A program made the translations under genes and the position numbers. From NCBI GenBank assembly GCA_038239195.1, contig JBBSEZ010000465.1, positions 1-7,737 on the forward strand: DNA of 7,737 nt, given 5' to 3'. Within the stretch, counting starts at the first letter, position 1; each line of letters begins with the position of its first letter. Shown one piece after another: positions 1 to 6,593 of the stretch. Source of the stretch: JBBSEZ01 sp038239195 (GTDB lineage Bacteria; Planctomycetota; Planctomycetia; Gemmatales; Gemmataceae). The notes below the pieces were generated by a model. The model was not told the origin of the DNA. It saw nothing but the letters and a program-made list of their open reading frames with translations, and ran no database searches.

Positions 1-378
1 CAGGAAGTGGCGGACCTGGGTCAGACCACGGCGAATCCCGGTGCGCTCCTCGATGACCTGCCGTGCCTGCTTGACGCTGCGCGGCGGTTCCTTGGTGAAG
101 AGTTCTTCCAGAGAGACGCGATGGTCGTCGAGTTCGCTGTGGCCTTCCTTGACGCGGACTTGGCGGATCAACTCCAGGCCCCCCTCGACATACGCCGACA
201 GCGTGCGTTGCACGGTCCGGCGCGAGCAGCCCGCCAAGGTGGCGATGCGTTCGTGCCCGAAGTCGTGGTGCTTCAACCAGAGAACCTCGAAATGCCGTTG
301 CACGCGCGGGTCCGGATGGTGATAGCGTTCGTGGCCAATGGCTTGCACATCGGCCTCGGAGAAGTTAATCTTGCGCAT
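1..378 (-). CDS. IS630-type transposase, N-terminal part (runs off the left edge)
   Basis: The minus strand from ATG 378-376 is open for 126 codons down to base 1, with no stop, so only the DNA-binding half is visible. The protein starts MRKINFSEADVQAIG. Residues about 37-66 (GHERIATLAGCSRRTVQRTL) form a helix-turn-helix. They are followed by a second helical stretch at about 100-126 (SVKQARQVIEERTGI, then RRGLTQVRHFL). This paired-HTH layout is typical of IS630/Tc1-mariner-like transposases, whose DDE catalytic domain follows it; here that domain would lie outside the window. A TGGGAG Shine-Dalgarno-like box at 385-390 sits 6 bases before the ATG, which supports this start. The gene points away from the surface-protein fragment at 467. 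It could be a full insertion sequence or a truncated copy, and only sequence to the left can decide. Family assignment is by motif recognition, and no inverted repeat was confirmed. Confidence 0.75.
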   Translation of the reverse strand, partial: MRKINFSEADVQAIGHERYHHPDPRVQRHFEVLWLKHHDFGHERIATLAGCSRRTVQRTLSAYVEGGLELIRQVRVKEGHSELDDHRVSLEELFTKEPPRSVKQARQVIEERTGIRRGLTQVRHFL

Positions 379-414
379 GACCGGCTCCCACAACTTCGAG
401 CTCTCCGCGCTCTC

Positions 415-442
415 AGTTTATGGGAGTTCCGGTCCTGGGCAA
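415..442 (-). promoter_or_regulatory. Candidate promoter for the transposase
   Basis: Read on the minus strand, TTGCCC (plus 437-442) and TAAACT (plus 415-420) are separated by 16 bases. Each matches four of six positions of the sigma70 consensus. The pair lies about 37 bases upstream of the ATG at 378, inside the presumed end of the insertion sequence. The match is modest, so it is only a candidate. Confidence 0.25.
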
Positions 443-466
443 TTGTGCCAAGATGCCCCGCGTCGA

Positions 467-859
467 GTATATCAGGCGCAGCACGACACGCCGCTGGTCG
501 TCTCGTGGGGCAAGGGCGTGCTCGCCAACGACAAGGACGCCGAGGGCGACGACCTGACGGCCTTGCCGGTGACCGGCCGCGGCCCCCTGCACGGTCTGGT
601 CACCCTCTACGCCAACGGCTCGTTCGTCTACGTGCCGAACGCCGGCTTCGTCGGCAGCGACGGCTTCGTCTACCAGCCCTTCGACGGCCTGGCCGCGGGG
701 ACCGGCACGCTCGTCACCATCGACGTGACCGACGCCCTCCCCGTCGCCCGGCCGGATGCCTACACCGTCCTGCACGACCACACGCTGCTGGCCGGCTTGC
801 AGGACGGCGTGGCGGCCAACGACACCGACGCCGACGGCGACCTGCTGACCGTAACCGTT
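467..859 (+). pseudogene. Fragment of a tandem-95 / cadherin-like repeat surface protein
   Basis: In the frame starting at 467 the translation matches the bacterial Ig/cadherin-like repeat family found in very large secreted or surface planctomycete proteins. It shows GVLANDKDAEGDDLTAL, then NGSFVYVPNAGFVGSDGFVY, a linker, and the start of the next repeat, GVAANDTDADGDLLTVT. The HD that opens each repeat recurs at 482 and 773, a 291-base (97-residue) period, close to the usual 95 or so. The ND.DA.GD segments are the acidic loops typical of calcium-binding versions. Family similarity begins abruptly near 467-470 and ends abruptly near 856-859, in the middle of the second repeat. There is no start codon, signal peptide or natural end. 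The frame stays open to 1066 only by running into the next gene. I read it as a relic of a much larger gene, cut on the left by the IS630-type element and on the right by the block carrying the Rpn-like gene. Confidence 0.7.
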
Positions 860-972
860 CGTGTCCTTTGCAGGTGTCGGGGCCATACTTGGCGTTTGCG
901 CGGGAGGGGCTTCGCGATAAGATCTTCCTCGGATAGGCAACGACGGCGAACAGCAAGGAGGCGAGCGAGCGC
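860..972 (+). promoter_or_regulatory. Leader of the Rpn-like gene with Shine-Dalgarno
   Basis: This non-coding stretch begins where similarity to surface-protein repeats stops and ends at the ATG at 973. A strong AAGGAGG lies at 955-961, 11 bases before that ATG; the spacing is somewhat long but supports the start. A TTGCGC at 896-901 and GATAAG at 916-921 could be promoter boxes, but the 14-base spacing is too short to call with confidence. The block probably arrived together with the downstream gene. Confidence 0.4.
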
Positions 973-1887
973 ATGGGCGTCTTCGATCGAGCGGCGCGGT
1001 TCGCGGCGCAGGCCGAGCCGGGAACGGTCCCGCGACGCCTGCTGGCCGGCTCGGGGCGGACGTTGACCTTCCGCGACTGGTACGACACGCGGGCCTTTCC
1101 GCTGCCCCGCGGCCCGGATCGCACCGCCGATCTGGTCGCCCTGCTGGATGACCCAACCGCGCCCGAACATCCGTGGTTGCTGGTGGCGGAGTTCCAGGCC
1201 CAGATCGACCTCGACAAGGTGGATGCGACGTTGGAAGAGGTGGCGATCTTGCGCTGCCGAGCCCGCCACGGCGAGGACCGCAAGGGCAAGTACAAGGTGA
1301 TTGCCGGGCTGGTCTATCTGCGGGATCGCTGCCCCGAAGGCTTGCTGGACATGACTTTGCCCAGTGGGGCGGGGACACGGCCCGCTCTGCTGGTCTGGAA
1401 CGTCGCCGAGGATAGCGCCGCCCAGACGTTGGAAGCGGTGGCGAATGGCGACACGTCCTGGGGCATGCTGTTCTGGGTGCCGCTGATGGCCGGGGGCGGC
1501 GAGGACGCCGCCATCGGCCGCTGCAAGGAAGTCGTGTCGGCCACGGTGGAAGACTGCCCTGCGCGAGGGAACCTGGCGGGCGTGGCACTGGTGTTCGCGG
1601 AACTGGCCGGGCGCGTGCCGGGGTGGACACGAGGACTGAAGGGATTCGAGATGACCGAGTCCCAGGTGGTGAATGAGTGGATCAGCCAGGGCATGGCCCA
1701 GGGCGAGTTGAGGAGACAGCGCCAGAACCTGCTCGAAGTTCTGAGCGTGCGGTTTCCGGGTGCCACTCCCGAAGAGGTGGTTCGTCTGATCGATCAGCAG
1801 GAGAGCCTGGGCCTGCTAGACGACTGGTTCAGGGCCTCCCTGCGGGCGGACACCTTCGAGCAGTTCCTGGATGTGTTGAAGCGGTAA
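973..1887 (+). CDS. Rpn-family / PD-(D/E)XK nuclease-like protein
   Basis: This is a 304-residue protein of the type usually annotated as Rpn family recombination-promoting nuclease/putative transposase, a group with many paralogues in planctomycetes. The N-terminal nuclease core shows RTADLVALLDD (D53) and then LLVAEFQAQ (E73-x-Q75). This is the D...ExQ form of the PD-(D/E)XK active site, with Gln in place of the usual Lys, as in Rpn proteins. The middle holds hydrophobic strands and helices (PALLVWNV, MLFWVPLM). The C-terminal part, from about 227, is helical and ends with a WISQGMAQGELRRQRQ-type region followed by LLEVLSVRFPG and a final leucine-rich helix. That tail is typical of the family. 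Rpn proteins in enteric bacteria are RecA-independent recombination or DNA-cleavage factors, and some act against phage. Whether this one does is unknown. The length looks complete and the frame is intact. The flanks suggest it sits in an accessory patch. Confidence 0.7.
   Translation: MGVFDRAARFAAQAEPGTVPRRLLAGSGRTLTFRDWYDTRAFPLPRGPDRTADLVALLDDPTAPEHPWLLVAEFQAQIDLDKVDATLEEVAILRCRARHGEDRKGKYKVIAGLVYLRDRCPEGLLDMTLPSGAGTRPALLVWNVAEDSAAQTLEAVANGDTSWGMLFWVPLMAGGGEDAAIGRCKEVVSATVEDCPARGNLAGVALVFAELAGRVPGWTRGLKGFEMTESQVVNEWISQGMAQGELRRQRQNLLEVLSVRFPGATPEEVVRLIDQQESLGLLDDWFRASLRADTFEQFLDVLKR
1651..1887 (+). CDS. Possible nested C-terminal product of the Rpn-like gene
   Basis: Within the Rpn-like gene, the in-frame ATG at 1651 (residue M227 of the parent) is preceded by GAAGGGA at 1638-1644. 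The 6-base gap is a good ribosome-binding distance. Translation from here would give a 78-residue protein made only of the helical C-terminal region, without the nuclease residues. Enteric rpn genes are reported to encode such small intragenic proteins (RpnS), which block the toxicity of the full-length protein. I see no convincing internal promoter. The call therefore rests on the ribosome-binding-like site, the domain boundary and the family precedent. Confidence 0.25.
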   Translation: MTESQVVNEWISQGMAQGELRRQRQNLLEVLSVRFPGATPEEVVRLIDQQESLGLLDDWFRASLRADTFEQFLDVLKR

Positions 1888-1925
1888 TCTTCGCCCCCCT
1901 CCGGGACGCCCGACCGCCGCGTGGG

Positions 1926-1931
1926 TAGAAT
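1926..1931 (+). promoter_or_regulatory. -10-like box TAGAAT before the S46 peptidase
   Basis: TAGAAT lies 39 bases before the TTG start at 1971, inside an otherwise GC-rich gap. The same hexamer precedes the kinase gene at 4094-4099. It matches five of six positions of the sigma70 -10 box. No good -35 box is visible at the normal distance. The position argues that the peptidase has its own promoter rather than being co-transcribed with the Rpn-like gene. Confidence 0.4.
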
Positions 1932-1959
1932 AACGTACCGCGAGCTGCTGGCCGAAAGT

Positions 1960-1973
1960 GAGGTGGGCCCTTG
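1960..1973 (+). promoter_or_regulatory. Ribosome-binding site and TTG start of the S46 peptidase
   Basis: GAGGTG at 1960-1965 is followed by 5 bases and TTG at 1971. An in-frame TGA at 1959-1961 excludes any earlier start. The next in-frame ATG (2013) would remove nearly all of the signal peptide. TTG 1971 is therefore the best start. Confidence 0.65.
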
Positions 1974-4046
1974 CGACGAGCTCTCGTTCTGTCCCTCTTT
2001 CTGGCGTGGGCGATGACTGCACGATCCGACGAAGGCATGTGGCTGCTCAACGCCCCTCCGCGCGACCTGCTCGACAAGAAGCACGGCTTCAAGCTGACCG
2101 ACGACTGGCTTGCCCGCGCCCAGAAAGGCTCCGTCCGCTTCAACAGCGGCGGCTCCGGCGGCTTCGTCTCTGCCGACGGCCTCATCGTCACCAACCACCA
2201 CATCGCCGCCGATGCCCTCGCCAAGCTCTCCACCAAGGACAAGGACTATCTGCGCACCGGCTTCTACGCCCCGACTCGCAAGCAAGAGCTCAAGTGCCCC
2301 GACCTCGAACTCAACGTCCTCGAAGAGATCGTGGACGTCACCGACAAGGTGACCGCCGCCGTCAAGCCGGAGATGGGGCCCGCTGAGGCCAACGCCGCTC
2401 GGCGGGCCATCCTGTCGAAGATCGAGAAGGAATCGACCGACAAGACCAAACTGCGCAGCGACGTGGTCACGCTCTACCAGGGCGGGGCCTACCACCTCTA
2501 CCGCTACAAGAAGTACACCGACGTCCGCCTCGTCTTCGCGCCGGAGCAGGAAATCGCCTTCTTCGGGGGCGACACCGATAACTTCGAGTACCCCCGCTTC
2601 AACCTCGACGTCGCCTTCTTCCGCGCCTACGAGGGCGGCAAGCCGGTCAAGCCCAGGCACTTCTTCAAGTGGAGCGCCACCGGGCCCCAGGCCAACGACC
2701 TCGTGTTCGTGACCGGCCATCCGGGGACGACCAACCGCCTCGACACGCTCGCCAAGCTGGAGCACCGCCGCGACGTGACGCTGCCCTACGTTCTGAATCG
2801 GCTGCGCGCCATGGAAGCGCTGCTCCTCCAGTTCGGCGCTCAGGGGCCCGAACAGGCGCGCATGGCGGCCAAGGACCTGCATCGCGTCGCCAACGCGCGC
2901 AAGGCGTTCATGGGCCAGTATCAGGGGCTGCTCAGCCCCGCCATCCTGGCGCGCAAGGCGGAGGAGGAAAAGGAGCTCAAGAAGAAGGTCGGCGCCAGCC
3001 CCGAGCTGAAGAAGGCCGCCGGCGAGGCGTGGTCGCGCATCGCCAAGACGGAGAAGGCGTGGGCCGGCTTCGAGAGGCAATACTACCTTCTGGAGCGCGG
3101 CGACGCCTTCGACGGCGAGCTCTACTCGATTGCCCGCCACCTCGTCCGGCTGGCGGCCGAGAAGCCGAAGGACAATTCCGAGCGCCTGCGCGAGTACCGG
3201 CAGTCGAACCTCGAATCGCTCGAACTACGGTTGTTCTCGCCGGCCCCGATCTATCTCGAACTGGAGCGCGCCCGGCTGGCCGGGGCGCTGAGCTTCTTCG
3301 CCGAGCAGATGGGCGGACGGCATCCGCTCGTGACGAAGGCCCTGGCGGGCAAGGCGCCGGCCGACCGGGCGACGGAACTGGTGAACGGGACGAAGTTGCG
3401 GGACGTGGCCGAGCGGCGCCGGCTGGCCGCGGGCGGGGCCAAGGCGATCGCGGCGTCGGAAGACCCGTTTATCGTCCTGGCCCGCTCGCTGGATGGCGAG
3501 GCGCGGGCCCTGCGCAAGCGCTTTGAGGAGGAGGTCGAGGAGCCAGAGCGGCAGGCGATGGGGCAGATCGCGACGGCGCGCTTCAAGTTGCTGGGGGCCT
3601 CGGTGGCGCCCGACGCGACGTTCACGCTCCGCCTGGCCTTCGGCGTGGTCAAGGGCTATGCAGTCGATGGCGTCGAGCTGCCCTACACGACCACGTTCGG
3701 CGGGGCGTTCGAGCGGGCCGAGAAGCAGGGCCATCGCGAGCCGTTCGTGCTGCCGACGCGCTGGCGCGACGGCAAGGGCAAGCTCGACCTGAAAACGCCC
3801 TGCAACTTCGTCTCGACGGCTGACACCATCGGCGGCAACTCGGGCAGCCCGGTGCTCAACCGAGCCGGCGAACTGGTCGGCGTCAACTTCGACCGCAACC
3901 GCCACGGTCTGGTGCGCAATTTCGTCTATACGGACGTGCAAGCCCGGCACGTGGCCGTCCATTCGCGGGGCGTGTTGGCGGCCCTGCGCGCCCTGTACGA
4001 GGCGGACGCGCTGGTGAAGGAATTAACGGCCTCGTCGGGCAGTTGA
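1971..4046 (+). CDS. S46 family dipeptidyl-peptidase (DPP7/DPP11-like), exported
   Basis: This 691-residue serine exopeptidase is expected to cleave dipeptides from peptide N-termini in the periplasm. A signal peptide (MRRALVLSLFLAWAMTARS) is followed by DEGMW, the family's usual mature start. The trypsin-like triad is complete: the second His of TNHH (H77), Asp in FNLDVAFFRAY (D213), and Ser in GGNSGSP (S624). The family motif GGDTDN is at 199-204, and about 270-520 is the helical cap domain, including RVANARKAFMG (N308). Length is normal for S46 (about 700). Two features differ from the Bacteroidetes enzymes. GGDTDNW is here GGDTDNF (F205). The residue 25 after the catalytic Ser, which sets P1 preference (Gly in DPP7, Arg in DPP11), is R649, followed by N650 where I recall Asp. 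Arg suggests preference for Asp/Glu at P1. This numbering comes from remembered sequences aligned by eye. The gene stands alone between the Rpn-like gene and the kinase. Confidence 0.9.
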   Translation: MRRALVLSLFLAWAMTARSDEGMWLLNAPPRDLLDKKHGFKLTDDWLARAQKGSVRFNSGGSGGFVSADGLIVTNHHIAADALAKLSTKDKDYLRTGFYAPTRKQELKCPDLELNVLEEIVDVTDKVTAAVKPEMGPAEANAARRAILSKIEKESTDKTKLRSDVVTLYQGGAYHLYRYKKYTDVRLVFAPEQEIAFFGGDTDNFEYPRFNLDVAFFRAYEGGKPVKPRHFFKWSATGPQANDLVFVTGHPGTTNRLDTLAKLEHRRDVTLPYVLNRLRAMEALLLQFGAQGPEQARMAAKDLHRVANARKAFMGQYQGLLSPAILARKAEEEKELKKKVGASPELKKAAGEAWSRIAKTEKAWAGFERQYYLLERGDAFDGELYSIARHLVRLAAEKPKDNSERLREYRQSNLESLELRLFSPAPIYLELERARLAGALSFFAEQMGGRHPLVTKALAGKAPADRATELVNGTKLRDVAERRRLAAGGAKAIAASEDPFIVLARSLDGEARALRKRFEEEVEEPERQAMGQIATARFKLLGASVAPDATFTLRLAFGVVKGYAVDGVELPYTTTFGGAFERAEKQGHREPFVLPTRWRDGKGKLDLKTPCNFVSTADTIGGNSGSPVLNRAGELVGVNFDRNRHGLVRNFVYTDVQARHVAVHSRGVLAALRALYEADALVKELTASSGS

Positions 4047-4071
4047 GAGGGGGGGCGAGGCACAGCCCTCT
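4046..4071 (+). terminator. Weak hairpin after the S46 peptidase
   Basis: AGAGGG (4046-4051) can pair with CCCTCT (4066-4071) around a 14-base GC-rich loop that includes part of a G7 run. It starts at the last base of the peptidase stop codon. No T-tract follows, so intrinsic termination is not shown. Confidence 0.2.
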
Positions 4072-4093
4072 AGCATTGCGTGCCTGTCCTCGC

Positions 4094-4099
4094 TAGAAT
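4094..4099 (+). promoter_or_regulatory. -10-like box TAGAAT before the kinase gene
   Basis: TAGAAT lies 52 bases before the ATG at 4152, in the 105-base gap after the peptidase. A TTGCGT at 4076-4081 is the only -35-like sequence nearby, but its 12-base spacing is too short. The same hexamer precedes the peptidase gene. It overlaps the extended reading frame from GTG 4080, which is one reason to prefer the ATG at 4152. Confidence 0.4.
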
Positions 4100-4151
4100 C
4101 GCCGCATTCGCATTCGCGGAACCGAAAGGCCTGTCTCGGCGACGAAGCAAC

Positions 4152-6587
4152 ATGGTCACCCTGCAATGTTCTCTCTGTGGCCGGCCGCTCGAGCTGAGCG
4201 AATCGCTCGAGCCGGGCCAGCCGGTGACCTGCGATCACTGCGGGCAGATAACGGCGGTGCGCCTGGCCTCGCCGCGGCCGGTCGCTTCCCGGCCCCCGGC
4301 CTCCATCGCGCCACCCGTGCTCGATGGCGAGACGCCGGCCGAGGAGGAGGCGGGCGCCACCGACGCGACGAAGGTGCGCGAGCCGGGGGCCCCGCCCTCG
4401 AAGCCCCCGCCGGCCCCGACCTACGAGTTTCTCGATCCTCCCCAGGCCCCCGGGGAGCTCGGCCGGCTGGCGCACTATCGGGTCCTCAAGGTGCTCGGCC
4501 GGGGCGGCATGGGCATCGTCTTCCAGGCCGAAGACCTCCACCTCCAACGGCCGGTCGCCCTCAAGGTCATGAGCCCCGCCCTGGCGCAGGTCGCCGCCTA
4601 CCGCCAGCGCTTCTTGCGCGAAGCGCGGGCGATGGCGTCGGTGCGCAACGATCGCATCGTCACCATCCACGAGGTCGGTCAGGACAAAGACCTCCCCTAC
4701 CTGGCGATGGAGCTCCTGGAGGAGGAGCGCCTGGACGTCTGGCTCCAGCACGTCCCCAAGCCGAGCCTCGATCACGTGTTGCGCATCGGGCTCCAGATCG
4801 CCCAGGGGCTCCAGGCCGCCCACGAGCGCGGCCTGATTCACCGCGACATCAAGCCGGCCAACATCTGGCTGCAGGGAGGAGAAGACCGCGTCAAGATCCT
4901 CGATTTCGGGCTGGCCCGCATCACCAACGACGAAGTCCACTTGACCCAGATGGGCACGATCATGGGGACGCCCGCCTACATGGCCCCCGAGCAGGCCGAG
5001 TCCGAGGCGGTCGATCATCGCTGCGATCTGTTCAGCCTCGGCTGTGTGCTCTACCATCTCGCGACCGGGCAGTTGCCTTTCAGCGGCAAGACGACGATGT
5101 CGATCCTCAAGGCGGTGGCACTCAAGGAGCCGCCCCGGCCTCGCGACCTCGATCCGACCTTGCCGCCGGCGCTGGCCGATCTGATCGTGCAATTGCTCGC
5201 CAAGCACCCCGCCGACCGGCCGGCCTCGGCCCACGCGGTCGTCGAGCAGCTCCAGGTCTTGCTGCCCGGCTTGACGCCCGTTCCCTTCTCGATTGGCAGC
5301 GCGAGCGGGGGGAGCTCGGCGGTCTTCGCACCACCGCTCGACCCCTCGGGGGCCTCTCTCCCCGTTCCGCCGCCGCGCCGCCGCGGGCTAGGGCTGGTCG
5401 CGGCGCTCGCCCTCGTCGTGGGGCTTGCCGTCGTCGCGGGAGTGGTGTGGCTCAAGCGGCCCGCGGGTGGCCCCCCCCCGGAGCAAGAGGAGATCGCGTT
5501 CGGGATCAGTGCGGCGTTCGAGGGCCCGTCGCGCGAGCTGGGGCGGAACGTGGAGGTGGGCATCCGCACGTACTTCCAGCACGTCAACGAGGAAGGAGGC
5601 GTCCGGGGAAGGAAGCTGAAGCTGGTCCCGCTCGACGACCGCTACGAGCCGGACCTGGCGCTGGCGAACATGCGCAAGTTTCACGAAGAGCACCGGGTGA
5701 TCGGGGTGATCGGCAACGTCGGCACGCCGACGGCGGAGGTGACGATGCCCTACGCAATCGAGAAGAAGATGTTGTTCTTCGGCGCCTTCACCGGGGCCCA
5801 GTTGCTGCGCAGTGAGCCCCCGGCCCGTTACGTCTTCAACTACCGGGCCAGCTACGAGCAGGAGACGGCCGTCATCGTCGATTATCTGCGCAAGAAGCGC
5901 CGGTTGCGCCCCGAGCAGATCGCCGTCTTTGCCCAGGACGATGCCTACGGCGAGGCGGGCTTCCGCGGGGTAGCCAAGCGGCTGCGCGACGTCCGCGACG
6001 AGACCGAGATCGTGCGCGTCGCCCACAAGCGCAACAGCAGCGACGTTCGCCAGGCCGTCGAAACCATCCTCCGCCACCCCGAAGTGCGCGCCGTCGTCAT
6101 GGTGTCGGTCTATCGCCCGGCGGCGGAGTTTATCTTCCACCTCAAGAACCAGCGGCCCGACCTGATCTTCGCCAATGTCTCGTTCGTGGATAGCGAGGCC
6201 CTGGCCGAAGAGCTCAAGGACAAGGACCGCTCGGGCAAGTACGTCGAGGGCGTCCTCATCACGCAGGTTGTCCCGCTTCCCAACTCGCCGGCGACGGCCA
6301 TCGCCGAGTATCGCCAGCGCCTCAAGGCCTACTACCCGCAGGCCTCCCCCAACTTCGTTTCGCTCGAAGGCTACATTGCGGCGCGCATCCTGGTGGAAGG
6401 CCTGCGGCGGACGGAGGGGGAGATCACCACCGAGGCGGTCGTCGACAAGCTCGAGACGATTGCCCATCTCGAGCTGGGGATCGGCACGCCGCTCGGCTTC
6501 GGGCCCGATCGGCATCAGGCCTCGAACAAGGTTTGGGGAACGGTGCTGGACAAGGCCGGGCAGTATCAGCTGCTGGAACTGGAGTGA
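4152..6587 (+). CDS. Receptor-like Ser/Thr kinase fused to an ABC substrate-binding (type I) domain
   Basis: This 811-residue protein has four parts. Residues 6-30 form a zinc ribbon (C6xxC9...C27xxC30), followed by a Pro-rich linker to about 100. Residues about 109-370 are a complete Hanks-type kinase: glycine loop GRGGMG (116-121), K138 in VALKVM, E157, HRDIKPAN (230-237), DFG (251-253) and MAPE (277-280). One membrane segment spans about 412-434. Residues about 447-805 are a periplasmic binding domain of the LivJ/LivK (Peripla_BP_6) type, with ...GRNVEVGIRTYF.., VNEEGGVRGRKL and VIGVIGNVGTPTAEV. The predicted topology is cytoplasmic kinase and periplasmic sensor. It should bind an amino acid, amide or similar small solute and control kinase activity. 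This bifunctional architecture is known in planctomycetes. An upstream GTG at 4080 is in frame, but ATG 4152 places the zinc ribbon at the N-terminus, as in relatives. No strong Shine-Dalgarno is visible. No permease or ATPase gene is nearby, so the domain is probably a sensor rather than a transport component. Confidence 0.93.
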   Translation: MVTLQCSLCGRPLELSESLEPGQPVTCDHCGQITAVRLASPRPVASRPPASIAPPVLDGETPAEEEAGATDATKVREPGAPPSKPPPAPTYEFLDPPQAPGELGRLAHYRVLKVLGRGGMGIVFQAEDLHLQRPVALKVMSPALAQVAAYRQRFLREARAMASVRNDRIVTIHEVGQDKDLPYLAMELLEEERLDVWLQHVPKPSLDHVLRIGLQIAQGLQAAHERGLIHRDIKPANIWLQGGEDRVKILDFGLARITNDEVHLTQMGTIMGTPAYMAPEQAESEAVDHRCDLFSLGCVLYHLATGQLPFSGKTTMSILKAVALKEPPRPRDLDPTLPPALADLIVQLLAKHPADRPASAHAVVEQLQVLLPGLTPVPFSIGSASGGSSAVFAPPLDPSGASLPVPPPRRRGLGLVAALALVVGLAVVAGVVWLKRPAGGPPPEQEEIAFGISAAFEGPSRELGRNVEVGIRTYFQHVNEEGGVRGRKLKLVPLDDRYEPDLALANMRKFHEEHRVIGVIGNVGTPTAEVTMPYAIEKKMLFFGAFTGAQLLRSEPPARYVFNYRASYEQETAVIVDYLRKKRRLRPEQIAVFAQDDAYGEAGFRGVAKRLRDVRDETEIVRVAHKRNSSDVRQAVETILRHPEVRAVVMVSVYRPAAEFIFHLKNQRPDLIFANVSFVDSEALAEELKDKDRSGKYVEGVLITQVVPLPNSPATAIAEYRQRLKAYYPQASPNFVSLEGYIAARILVEGLRRTEGEITTEAVVDKLETIAHLELGIGTPLGFGPDRHQASNKVWGTVLDKAGQYQLLELE
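5471..5479 (+). repeat. Run of nine C in the kinase juxtamembrane linker
   Basis: Nine consecutive C bases encode the end of G440, P441, P442 and most of P443, between the membrane segment and the binding domain. A one-base slip here would leave the kinase and membrane anchor intact but destroy the sensor domain. Confidence 0.9.
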
Positions 6588-6593
6588 GAAGGC

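Noticed and set aside
338..1066. A 242-residue plus-strand open frame spanning the surface-protein fragment
   Set aside because: Its start lies antisense to the transposase and its end overlaps the Rpn-like gene. Only 467-859 shows family similarity, so the intact frame is an accident of GC-rich DNA.
413..1630. A long minus-strand open frame (405 codons) opposite the Rpn-like gene and the fragment
   Set aside because: It is Arg/Pro/Ser-rich with no motif and lies antisense to a recognisable gene.
1..1890. A phage-defence island built around the Rpn-like gene
   Set aside because: Some Rpn proteins act against phage, but no other defence gene is present and the neighbours are a transposase and a gene relic.
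1794..3140. A 448-codon minus-strand open frame opposite the S46 peptidase
   Set aside because: Its Gly/Val/Glu/Leu-rich composition is typical of the antisense shadow of a GC-rich gene, and the plus strand holds the full catalytic triad.
4080..4151. An upstream GTG start adding 24 residues to the kinase
   Set aside because: The extension overlaps the TAGAAT box and places unrelated residues before the N-terminal zinc ribbon. ATG 4152 fits relatives better.
4023..6515. Two long minus-strand open frames (about 403 and 375 codons) opposite the kinase gene
   Set aside because: Both are antisense to a protein with complete kinase and binding-domain motifs and show no family features.
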